Of a DNA stretch of 64,000 nucleotides, positions 43,379-51,357 are shown piece by piece. The first letter of the stretch is position 1. Each line of letters opens with the position of its first letter. The notes below the pieces were generated by a model. That model searched no databases. It had not been told where the DNA came from and saw only the letters and a program-made list of their open reading frames with translations. This DNA comes from Paramesorhizobium leguminum. GTDB taxonomy: Bacteria; Pseudomonadota; Alphaproteobacteria; Rhizobiales; Rhizobiaceae. The DNA lies in assembly GCF_003217235.1 (NCBI RefSeq), contig NZ_QJTF01000021.1, positions 1 to 64,000 of the forward strand. The letters are read 5' to 3'. Made by a program: the position numbers and the translations under genes.

Positions 43379-45553
43379 TTAATGGCTCACTTCAACTAAA
43401 GTCCCGTGGTCGCGATCAAGATTATATACTCGATCCGCCTGCTGAATGGTCGATTCTCTGTGCGCCGTCATTATGATAGTTTTCTTGAGGCGACGAAGCG
43501 ATTCGAATATTTGTGCTTCTGTTTCCATATCTAAGTTCCCAGTAAACTCATCCAGCAATAGGACCTCCGCGCGCGTATAAAATGCGCGAGCTAGGAAAAT
43601 ACGTTGCTTCTCGCCCACGGAGAGAACTGCAGAGTTTGACGCAACTGGCGTATACAGCCCCATCGGCAATCGATCTAAAAAAACCGATACACATGCATCA
43701 GAGCAAGATTCCTTTACACGCTCCATGTCCGGATCGGAGCTAAAATGGGCAATGTTCTGAAGAAGTGTACCGCTAAAAATCTGGTCTTCCTGCATGACCG
43801 TGGCGACATGCCGAACGAGATTTTGTCTCGACCATGACTGAAGCTCTTTCCCAAGCCAAGTGATGTTCCCTTCCTCCGTGGGCAATAAACCTGTAAGGAC
43901 GCGAAGCAAAGTGCTTTTCCCAGCACCTGTCCGCCCGGTGATAGCTATAATTTCATGCCGACGCACTTCTATATTGACTTTTTTTAAAAGCCGACGAGAA
44001 GCTGGGTCAAATCTGAAATCGACGTCTCTGCACAGTAGAATTTCGGAGCCCTCCCCACGGAGGTGCGACAGGTCTCCTACAGTTTGATTCTTCCGATCAC
44101 GATTAGGTTCGATCAACATAGGGTCGCGTTCCGCAGCAATTAACGTACTCATATCGGACAACATATATTGGATATCTAGCAATCCGGTAAGCCGACGGGC
44201 GAGATTCGCCAGGCTCATAGTCAAGAATGCTTGAAACAGCGACAAAGATAAAAAATTCTCAATGGTCATTTTATCATGCAAAACCTCAAAAGCGGCGAGC
44301 GCGACAAGTCCGCACCTTCCTACTCCCAGCCACGTATTTCCAACGAGGTCCGTTTTAGCGGAAAGTCCATTGAGAGCGTCATGAGCTGAAGCCGCTCTAC
44401 GGTATGCAACTTGCCAAATAGCCGAGCGTACGCCTTCGAGCCCATTTAATTTAATGGCTTGAATATTTCTAAGATTATCCATCAACGTGAGATTTTCATG
44501 ATTATCCGCTGCCGCAGTACGTTTAAACATCTCCATTCGGTTACGCTGAAGTCTATATATAATCGTGAAATACAGTAACGTAATAAATACAAGTGCCAAC
44601 CCAAATGTCGTATCAAATGCAAATGTTGCAATCATGAGAACTAGCAATATTATTAAATCAACAATTGAATCAATAATTCCCTCAGATATTATTTGCCGAA
44701 CCCGCCTTAGATTCTGATAATACCTAGCGATCATGCTTGGTGTTTTTCTGACAAAAAAAGCAAATGAAGTATTAAATATCGCATCATTCAATATGGTTGC
44801 TATCGAATGTTCAATGTCCTTCGATAAGTCTCTGGTCAACCTATGCTTTACATAACTAAATACGAATACCATAAACAATATAACACAGGTGATGGCCAGA
44901 ATTATATATATTGATATGATGTTCTTTGGCCCAACGGCAGCTTCAATTATAGCTCTAAAATATACTGGAAAAATAAACACGCTTATCGACGTTATAAGTG
45001 CTACCGCCAAAATTAGAATTATGCGGCACTGCGCATGTGGAGCGCTTAAGAAAAGATCCTTCAACTGAATCTTATGGAGCTGCGAGAGATTTAACAAAGC
45101 AGAGTTTGAAGAAAACTCGACCGCAATACCTGTAAAGAATCGTGATAATTCATTTTCTCTCAATCGGAAACGACCTTGCGCGGGATCTAAGATCGTGTAC
45201 AGGCCGTTTTTTAGTCCGGAAAGAACCACATAATGGTTAAATCCCCAATGCAATAATGCTGGCAACTTTATATTCTTGAGAGCCTCCATTTCGACTCGGA
45301 TTGCGCGAGCGCTAAAACCGAGTCGATCAGCTATTCCGAGTAGCTGCGCTAGGCTCATCCCTTCTGCCGAAGTGGGAAATCGATGCTTCAATGCGCTAAG
45401 TTCATAGCTCCTATTGTGCCTTTTGGCGATCATCGCAAGGCAAGCCAAGCCACAGTCAGCGGCGTCTTCTTGAAATACAAGCTCAGGATCCAAGAGTCTT
45501 TTTTCCCAACAATAGATCGATAAGCCGCAGCCGGCGGATCGTAAAGAAAGCAT
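43379..45553 (-). CDS. Peptidase-containing ABC transporter (C39, double-glycine cleaving)
   Basis: A 724-residue exporter. The C39 papain-like peptidase carries Gln28, Cys34 (AADCGLACLAM), His107 (LHWGFNHYVVL) and Asp123 (ILDPAQGRF). Then come six membrane segments and a nucleotide-binding domain with Walker A ITGRTGAGKSTLL, signature LSVGEKQRI (LSGGQ variant) and Walker B VLLLDEFTGNLD. Such enzymes cleave after GG leaders and export the core peptide, fitting the three precursors. The ATG at 45553 overlaps the adaptor by 70 bases; a TTG at 45493 (LDPELVFQEDAADCG) is a likely alternative start. Confidence 0.92.
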   Translation of the reverse strand: MLSLRSAGCGLSIYCWEKRLLDPELVFQEDAADCGLACLAMIAKRHNRSYELSALKHRFPTSAEGMSLAQLLGIADRLGFSARAIRVEMEALKNIKLPALLHWGFNHYVVLSGLKNGLYTILDPAQGRFRLRENELSRFFTGIAVEFSSNSALLNLSQLHKIQLKDLFLSAPHAQCRIILILAVALITSISVFIFPVYFRAIIEAAVGPKNIISIYIILAITCVILFMVFVFSYVKHRLTRDLSKDIEHSIATILNDAIFNTSFAFFVRKTPSMIARYYQNLRRVRQIISEGIIDSIVDLIILLVLMIATFAFDTTFGLALVFITLLYFTIIYRLQRNRMEMFKRTAAADNHENLTLMDNLRNIQAIKLNGLEGVRSAIWQVAYRRAASAHDALNGLSAKTDLVGNTWLGVGRCGLVALAAFEVLHDKMTIENFLSLSLFQAFLTMSLANLARRLTGLLDIQYMLSDMSTLIAAERDPMLIEPNRDRKNQTVGDLSHLRGEGSEILLCRDVDFRFDPASRRLLKKVNIEVRRHEIIAITGRTGAGKSTLLRVLTGLLPTEEGNITWLGKELQSWSRQNLVRHVATVMQEDQIFSGTLLQNIAHFSSDPDMERVKESCSDACVSVFLDRLPMGLYTPVASNSAVLSVGEKQRIFLARAFYTRAEVLLLDEFTGNLDMETEAQIFESLRRLKKTIIMTAHRESTIQQADRVYNLDRDHGTLVEVSH

Positions 45554-46040
45554 GGGCTTGGCCGGATACTGGATGTTCTCCTAGAGAGCGTATCGGCATG
45601 CAGATAAAAGCAAGAGAGAAGCTGCTGGCTACCTGTGGAGACTGTATCGCGGCTATAGTAGCGTCAGCTAAATTTATCTTCCAAACCGGCGAGAATTGGA
45701 CAGTTACTCGATCCCCGACACGGATCGTGGTTGCGAACTCAGGCGGGACGCGACTCTCCCACACTTGCAAAGGATTCAGTTCGCCATCATTACAACGCCC
45801 TGCGACTGGCGGCGTAACCGAACTTACAAATAGCTCCGACCGGAAACTAATAGGAACTGTTGTGCGGAATAGAATGATGAGGGAAGCGATAGTTGCGAAT
45901 ATGACAGGCATTAACAGCCAGGGCGACAAGAGAGCTTTTTGTCTAGAGGCACGGACAATATCAACGTATGGCGCTTCATTTGCTCCCTGGATCGCGGCTT
46001 TATGAAATAGGGATGACGTTCGACCTCTTATTGCGTCCAT
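45483..46040 (-). CDS. Minimal HlyD-like adaptor of the peptide exporter
   Basis: A 185-residue protein with one membrane anchor (LSPWLLMPVIFATIASLIIL), then a short periplasmic part and a C-terminal segment, IRVGDRVTVQFSPVWKINLA and SGQAHAFFTIRRLRLIDLLL, like the end of HlyD/CvaA-type adaptors. The long coiled-coil hairpin and lipoyl domain of normal adaptors (380-480 residues) are absent. It overlaps the exporter gene and shares its operon. It may be a genuinely reduced adaptor rather than a fragment, as the frame is open and conserved at both ends. Confidence 0.75.
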   Translation of the reverse strand: MDAIRGRTSSLFHKAAIQGANEAPYVDIVRASRQKALLSPWLLMPVIFATIASLIILFRTTVPISFRSELFVSSVTPPVAGRCNDGELNPLQVWESRVPPEFATTIRVGDRVTVQFSPVWKINLADATIAAIQSPQVASSFSLAFICMPIRSLGEHPVSGQAHAFFTIRRLRLIDLLLGKKTLGS

Positions 46041-46251
46041 GTTTATATCGGAAATACCCCCCTTAGCGGATGATAATTAACGTGATTCAAATGCCAAACG
46101 AGTGCTTCGTCAAGTCCATCTTTATAAAAGCTAGGCATAATATAAGATCAGATATCGACCCTTCGAGCGAAATGCCAAAATCAAGCGCCGATCAACAACA
46201 ACCAGGAATGTGATTTCCCGGTCACCTCGTAATTTTAACCATTAGCGCAGA
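46041..46251. promoter_or_regulatory. Divergent promoter region of the two RiPP operons
   Basis: About 210 AT-rich bases lie between the start of the adaptor gene and the phosphotransferase gene, which are read in opposite directions. Both operon promoters must be here or close by; no operator palindrome or regulator gene was identified. Confidence 0.5.
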
Positions 46252-47307
46252 ATGCACGACGCACAATCACCTTATAGTCTAGGTTACGCAAACGTACCGC
46301 TTAAAGGCTGGACGATTAGCGCAAACATTCTTGGAGCGGACACGCAAAGATGGCTTGACGAACCGCCTCACTCCATTAAAACTTGCATAATGAATCGAAC
46401 GCAGTTTGACAATAGCCTTGAGCGTATTTTGGATGGGTTGAACCGACACGTCACAGGCGCAATTCCGATTGCACATGAACACGGACAACGCAATCGCATT
46501 ATTCTCTTGGAATCTCGGACAGGGCCGCTAGTGTTAAAAATTTATCATAACGCTAAAACATGGACCACAGAGGTTCGCGCCTTAGAGATTCTCGGCGGAA
46601 ATGGCGTCCCTGTGTTGGAAGAAAAGAGTGGTGCTGATGAGCGGACACTATGGATTGCCATGTCCTATCTACCGCATTCTCCGTGGGGGCCACCGTGTAA
46701 TATTCCCTCCGATGTATTTATTGATTTCGGAAGGCATCTTCGGAAGATCCACGATCACCAAAACCATAAATTTGGCTCGATTTCAGAAGATGGCGCGCAG
46801 TATCTTCATTGGGAACAATATCTGGAAGAAAGCTTTTTTAACTATTATTTATATATCTCACAGAGAAACGTCTTATCTCTTGAAGAGCTACGTCTCATAA
46901 TGGTTTTTTATGAAGATATGGTGAGGACAGTTGCTCATATCTCTCGAGCTTCGTTGATCCATCGAGACCTTCGACCCGCAAATATCGCCCTCTCCGCCCG
47001 GGATAGCTGGGCATATATTGGGTTATTTGACTTCGAGCACGCAATCTTTGGAGATCCATTATTCGATATCGTGAGGCTGTTGGATGATACCATATCTGGC
47101 AAACAGGATTGGGAGGAGGCGTTTTGGACTGGCTATGGTACCGACGAGGCCGGGCGGCTGATCTTTCATCAACGCCACCAATTCTACGCGTTTCTTCGTC
47201 ACCTTGGTGCACTACGATTTGCGTTGGAAAACAACGATATTCCATTCGCTAGGGCTAGTAAGGCATCCTTGAATAACATTCTTTCAGCAAACTTATGCAC
47301 ATCATGA
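46252..47307 (+). CDS. APH-like phosphotransferase
   Basis: A 351-residue kinase of the aminoglycoside/choline phosphotransferase superfamily. The catalytic loop is LIHRDLRPANIAL (His-Arg-Asp plus Asn), followed by the metal-binding FDFEHAIFGDPLFDIVR. An N-lobe Lys is in PLVLKIYHN. Family members phosphorylate small molecules, and in some RiPP clusters (class V lanthipeptides, kintamdin) relatives act on the precursor. Start uncertain: ATG at 46390 (MNRTQFDNSLERIL) also possible. It opens a ten-gene operon with gaps of 57 bases or less. Confidence 0.82.
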   Translation: MHDAQSPYSLGYANVPLKGWTISANILGADTQRWLDEPPHSIKTCIMNRTQFDNSLERILDGLNRHVTGAIPIAHEHGQRNRIILLESRTGPLVLKIYHNAKTWTTEVRALEILGGNGVPVLEEKSGADERTLWIAMSYLPHSPWGPPCNIPSDVFIDFGRHLRKIHDHQNHKFGSISEDGAQYLHWEQYLEESFFNYYLYISQRNVLSLEELRLIMVFYEDMVRTVAHISRASLIHRDLRPANIALSARDSWAYIGLFDFEHAIFGDPLFDIVRLLDDTISGKQDWEEAFWTGYGTDEAGRLIFHQRHQFYAFLRHLGALRFALENNDIPFARASKASLNNILSANLCTS

Positions 47308-47350
47308 GTTATCGAAGGATGCTTACGCATTTAGAGTAAGGGTTAATTTA

Positions 47351-47791
47351 ATGTCCGCAAATGAGAAACCAATTCGCGTTCGAGTAGCCGGCATCGTCTT
47401 TTATGAAGACGAAATATTGATAGTCGAACACAAGAGCGGATCAGAGATTTGGGCATGCTATCCTGGGGGCAGAATGGAAAGTGGAGAAAAGCCTGAAGAT
47501 TGCCTCAAACGAGAATTGTTTGAAGAACTTCAACTTACCTGCAACATTGATTACTTGGCTGGAATCGGTGATTTCATTGACAATACATCACATAATGTCG
47601 AGATGTTTTTTAAATGCACTGCATTGTCAAAAAATATAATCAGGGACGACCGGGAATTATATAGTGCGCAATTTGTAAAAATATCCTCACTTGATAAATG
47701 GACAGTATATCCCATTGAAGTTACGCAAACTATACCAGAAATCAAAAGCGCCGGAACACCAACAACATTTTACTATGGGCGGTTCTCGTAG
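47351..47791 (+). CDS. NUDIX hydrolase
   Basis: A 146-residue enzyme with a complete Nudix box, GGRMESGEKPEDCLKRELFE followed by EL (G-x5-E-x7-REUxEExGU pattern, with Gln-Leu at the end). It hydrolyses nucleoside-diphosphate-linked compounds. In this operon, with a nucleotidyltransferase and kinases, it may control a nucleotide-containing donor or intermediate; that is inferred. Its TAG stop overlaps the GTG start of the glycosyltransferase by one base. Confidence 0.88.
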   Translation: MSANEKPIRVRVAGIVFYEDEILIVEHKSGSEIWACYPGGRMESGEKPEDCLKRELFEELQLTCNIDYLAGIGDFIDNTSHNVEMFFKCTALSKNIIRDDRELYSAQFVKISSLDKWTVYPIEVTQTIPEIKSAGTPTTFYYGRFS

Positions 47792-49137
47792 TGATAGCGT
47801 TTTCCTTAATTAGTATCTTCATGTGCAGTGCCGTACTTGGGGGGATGCGAATCTGGCATTCAGCCAAGCAAATTAGGGCGTCAGAAACCCGCGCCTCATG
47901 CTCGGTCACCGATGCTTCAACGACAACCGAGCCAGCAAAAATTTGGCTCTTCCTCCCGATGTTAAATGAGTACGATGCTGCAGCTGAGTCTATTCGGTAC
48001 TTTGCAAAGATAGCTCAAGCTGCACCGAGGGAGATTAACGTCCGGATCATTGTAGTAACGACCGCTAAGGAGCAAATTAGCGGTTATAAATCAACGAATG
48101 TTATAGCGCGGGAGACAATTGTTGAAGTTAACAACGTTGCTGGGCGGGATCTGGTATTCCACGAGCATTATCCGAACCAGGTCGGGTGGAAGCCCCACCA
48201 GCTAAATTGGGCGATACGCCGGATGATCGAGCGCGACTGCCCGGATGATTGGAAACGAGTACTCATTGCGGTCTATGATGTTGATGCGCGACCAAATGAA
48301 ATGACTCTGACTGCGCTTATGGCGTTTATGTCCGCAAATCGCCCTTGGCCCGAGGTAGTGCAACAGTTGTCAACTTACTTCCCTACCAGTGGTCGTGTTG
48401 CGCGTTTCACAATATGGGGTGCTATGGGGGCGTTATGGCAGACACGATTTACCTTGGCAATTGAACGTACAATGATTGAAAGATCAGGACGTTCCAGTCC
48501 ACGTTGTTTGTTGTGGTCTATCGCTAATGGGTTTTTTATCAGGCTTGATACATGGAAGCGGATTGGTTTTTTTACAGAAAAGTTTCAGACTGAGGATATC
48601 GAGCTTGGCTACCGGCTATCCGCCGCTGGCGTGCCCATAGAACTCCTCAATCCGCCACTGGAAACCGGTAATCCGTGCGACTTTATTACGGATGTTAAGC
48701 AAAAATCTAGATGGTTCAGCGGCTTATTCGACTATCTTCGCTATCCTGGTTCCTGCGGATTTGGCTCTCCGCTTTCTCGTTTGTTTCTCGCCTTCCAGGG
48801 ACTTCTCCGGGGTGTTCTTTGGATTTCATCTGGCCCAGTTCTTGCCGTCTCGATACTAGCGCCATTCCTCTTTGGGATTTCATCCGTGACGCTGCTTTTG
48901 TCGATAAGCGCATACCTTCTTCCAGTAGTGCTAATGTACATAACTATGTTGGCGCTGGCTGATTTTGCTTCCTCCGAACGGACAAAAAGTGCATTGGTTC
49001 GCCCCTCGGTAGCACTCGCAATACCATTTTTGGCGCCTCTATACGCAGTAAATTACTGTTTCGGTCCGTTCCTGTACCTCGCAAAATTTGTATTTTCTCG
49101 CACACGTTATCCTAGGGAGAGATGGACTAATGCTTAG
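47791..49137 (+). CDS. Membrane GT2-family glycosyltransferase (cellulose-synthase-like motifs)
   Basis: A 448-residue protein with a GTG start overlapping the NUDIX stop. An N-terminal anchor is followed by a GT-A domain whose motifs are DVDARP (DxD-like), FQTEDIELGYRL (catalytic ED) and QKSRWFSG (QxxRW). Four C-terminal membrane segments follow. This D,D,D,QxxRW set marks processive or lipid-linked GT2 enzymes such as chitin- and cellulose-synthase relatives. The acceptor is unknown: it could glycosylate a lipid, a surface polymer or the peptide itself. Confidence 0.82.
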   Translation: MIAFSLISIFMCSAVLGGMRIWHSAKQIRASETRASCSVTDASTTTEPAKIWLFLPMLNEYDAAAESIRYFAKIAQAAPREINVRIIVVTTAKEQISGYKSTNVIARETIVEVNNVAGRDLVFHEHYPNQVGWKPHQLNWAIRRMIERDCPDDWKRVLIAVYDVDARPNEMTLTALMAFMSANRPWPEVVQQLSTYFPTSGRVARFTIWGAMGALWQTRFTLAIERTMIERSGRSSPRCLLWSIANGFFIRLDTWKRIGFFTEKFQTEDIELGYRLSAAGVPIELLNPPLETGNPCDFITDVKQKSRWFSGLFDYLRYPGSCGFGSPLSRLFLAFQGLLRGVLWISSGPVLAVSILAPFLFGISSVTLLLSISAYLLPVVLMYITMLALADFASSERTKSALVRPSVALAIPFLAPLYAVNYCFGPFLYLAKFVFSRTRYPRERWTNA

Positions 49138-50302
49138 CATCCTAGATAAACTTTACAGCATTCAGTTAGAATACGCTGACAATTTTTCACTTCCATCAAC
49201 CTCTGCTAGACTTGAGAGCAATAAATCTGAGCAAATTAATATCGCTTCGGAATATTTCCTTCCATACCGTTATTCAATTATAGAAAAAGTTACACCGACT
49301 ATACAAGCAATTCATCGAGCAGATATCGCAGATGGATTATATAATGCGATCAATAAACTTCCACTCGGGACACAGATTACACATCACCCTGATACGAGTT
49401 ACGATCTGCGATGCGTTGATTCATTTAAAATTTTCTCTTCCAAGAAGGGAAGCCCGCACTGCATTGTTGTCAGTGACGGCAAATTCGTCGTGGTCACCGA
49501 CGGCACTGATGCTCCGGAATCTTACAAACCTTCGTTACGCCTAGTTCGCGAGATGTTCGTGAGAAATCTAGAGCTGCAAGGTGGCTTCTCTCTTCATGCC
49601 AGTGCGGCGGCAATCGATGGTCGAGGTTACTTGTTTGTTGGGGATTCCGGTGCCGGCAAAACGTCTATTGCGACAGCGGTTGCTCGATGTTTGGGCGGTC
49701 GATTTCTATCCAGCGACCGAGCAATTTTGAAGCCCACCAATGGAACCTATGAGATCATTCCTTGGCCAATGGTAATTAACATCGGCCTAGGCGCTTGCCG
49801 CGCAATTAATTCAAGCGACGGTTTTTGGGAGCAGCACCTTCCGGAAACGGCAAATGCATACTTTCAGCACTACGGTAAGACATTTTCTGAGCAGCTCTCT
49901 TTTTTGGATAGTGACAAATACGCCCTTACGCCGGGAGAGGCCCAAAATCTACTGTCTGTAAAAATATCGGCGAAAGAAGAACTTTTTGCTGTGATTTTTC
50001 CGGAGCTGGCAGAAGGCCCAGATAGCTTTTGTGAGTTTACCGAAGAACCATTTACCGCAACTATGTCGGCATTTCAGCGACAGTTGCGGTGCCCCGAAGA
50101 TCGAACCTATCCATTTGGAATTGTGGAGTGTGCATGGCGCGATCCAGAAAAATTGCAGGTTCATTGCGACGAAGTGCTGACCAGAGTTGCCAAGACAGTT
50201 AGGTGCCTTCGTTTACGTATATCGAAGCCGGCTTTAACGAAAATACTGCGTAGCCGTTCTGTATTTGATTTGGATGTAGCTCTGAGGGCACAATATGCTT
50301 GA
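49130..50302 (+). CDS. HprK-like serine kinase
   Basis: A 390-residue protein from ATG at 49130, overlapping the glycosyltransferase by 8 bases. Residues 150-300 form an HPr-kinase-like domain: GGFSLHASAAAIDGRGYLFV, Walker A GDSGAGKTSIA (171-181) and the LSSDRAIL (SDRA, equivalent of DDR) segment. HprK-related kinases occur in lasso-peptide and other RiPP clusters, where some phosphorylate a Ser of the product (paeninodin type). The target here is unknown; cores 1 and 2 contain no Ser, but core 3 has one. Confidence 0.8.
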   Translation: MLSILDKLYSIQLEYADNFSLPSTSARLESNKSEQINIASEYFLPYRYSIIEKVTPTIQAIHRADIADGLYNAINKLPLGTQITHHPDTSYDLRCVDSFKIFSSKKGSPHCIVVSDGKFVVVTDGTDAPESYKPSLRLVREMFVRNLELQGGFSLHASAAAIDGRGYLFVGDSGAGKTSIATAVARCLGGRFLSSDRAILKPTNGTYEIIPWPMVINIGLGACRAINSSDGFWEQHLPETANAYFQHYGKTFSEQLSFLDSDKYALTPGEAQNLLSVKISAKEELFAVIFPELAEGPDSFCEFTEEPFTATMSAFQRQLRCPEDRTYPFGIVECAWRDPEKLQVHCDEVLTRVAKTVRCLRLRISKPALTKILRSRSVFDLDVALRAQYA

Positions 50303-50915
50303 TGGGAAAATTTCGGTAGTCTTTGAAGGTCTCCCATGCGGCGGGAAAACCACCTTGATCAATGAATTGGCAAAGCATATCCCAGGCAGCGAGGCGGTTA
50401 GAGAGTGGGTCAGACCACAACATGAACTATGCCCGACCGATGGGACGATCGCCGCTGTTCGTAACGATTATCTGAAGTCTTCTGCAATGAAGACGGCTAA
50501 GAGCGTCGTGTTCATCGATAGATTCATTTATAGCACTTTGCCATACGACATCGCGCGTACGCAGAGATTCATCACGCCCACCATATATGAATACCAGCAT
50601 AGGACTCTGTTTACAGAGGAAATAGAATGCCCAACGCACTTGATTATTATTCCTTCCGATGTGGCTACAAGTCGTAGAGAAAGCAGAAAACGGGGGTGGC
50701 CGGCTGAAGGAAACCCTTGGTTTGATGAGTCATTTTTGGCGATTTATGAACGATACTATGAGGATCTCCTTCGTCCAGAACTGACCTGGTTTGGGGAACG
50801 CAAGGAAATTAAAAAACTCCGCTTAGCGAGCAGCGATATCAAGTCAAGAGTAGACGAAGTGTGTAAATTTCTCAATTTAAGCGAGAAAGTCGCAGCTAAA
50901 CGTGCCGTAAATTAG
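50295..50915 (+). CDS. Thymidylate-kinase-like P-loop kinase
   Basis: A 206-residue kinase of the deoxynucleoside/thymidylate kinase fold. The P-loop is FEGLPCGGKTTL (residues 10-21). FIDRFIYSTLPYD corresponds to the DR(Y/F)xxS motif of dNK/TMK enzymes, and a lid region RRESRKRGWPAEGNPW follows. It overlaps the HprK-like gene by 8 bases. Its substrate need not be dTMP; in this operon it may make a special nucleotide or phosphorylate a metabolite. Confidence 0.75.
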   Translation: MLDGKISVVFEGLPCGGKTTLINELAKHIPGSEAVREWVRPQHELCPTDGTIAAVRNDYLKSSAMKTAKSVVFIDRFIYSTLPYDIARTQRFITPTIYEYQHRTLFTEEIECPTHLIIIPSDVATSRRESRKRGWPAEGNPWFDESFLAIYERYYEDLLRPELTWFGERKEIKKLRLASSDIKSRVDEVCKFLNLSEKVAAKRAVN

Positions 50916-50940
50916 AGTCTATCCAAGTAGGAGGAGTAGG

Positions 50941-51357
50941 ATGAAATTTGTTAATGAAGGAGAGTTTCGTGTCCGACAGCTCTTCGTCGACGCTTATGGA
51001 TGTAACATGGATCTTTCCGATGTCGACAAAATCGCAGCAGTCGCCGAGCGGGGAATCTTGAGCGTCGGCGCTCAAATCCGAAATAGGGCAACAGAGTATT
51101 TTCAGCCGCATGGCGCCACGATAGTTTATATTTTGGCAGAATCGCATGTCATAATAACGACGTGGCCCGAATACAAGTATGCCGCGATTGATGTCTTATT
51201 ATGTAACTTATCTATGGACCCGCGACGCGTATCGGAGGAGGTGATAAAACTGCTTTCGCCCTCTGATATTAATGAGCAACTAATTGATAGGTTAATTTAT
51301 ACAGAAGGTCAAAATCTAGAATCGTCACAGAAGATGTTCGAGGGAGCGGCAGAATGA
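50941..51357 (+). CDS. speD: S-adenosylmethionine decarboxylase (SpeD-like) with altered processing residues
   Basis: A 138-residue prokaryotic-type AdoMetDC, an enzyme that makes decarboxylated SAM, the donor of aminopropyl groups. The self-cleavage site AESHV (Ser68) and the segment TWPEYKYAAIDVLLCN with the proton-donor Cys88 are present. Compared with Thermotoga AdoMetDC, the residues aligned with Ser55 and His68, both needed for self-processing there, are Thr60 and Thr73. GGAGGAG precedes the ATG. Its stop overlaps the next start (ATGA), so it is coupled to the aminopropyltransferase-like gene. Confidence 0.88.
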   Translation: MKFVNEGEFRVRQLFVDAYGCNMDLSDVDKIAAVAERGILSVGAQIRNRATEYFQPHGATIVYILAESHVIITTWPEYKYAAIDVLLCNLSMDPRRVSEEVIKLLSPSDINEQLIDRLIYTEGQNLESSQKMFEGAAE

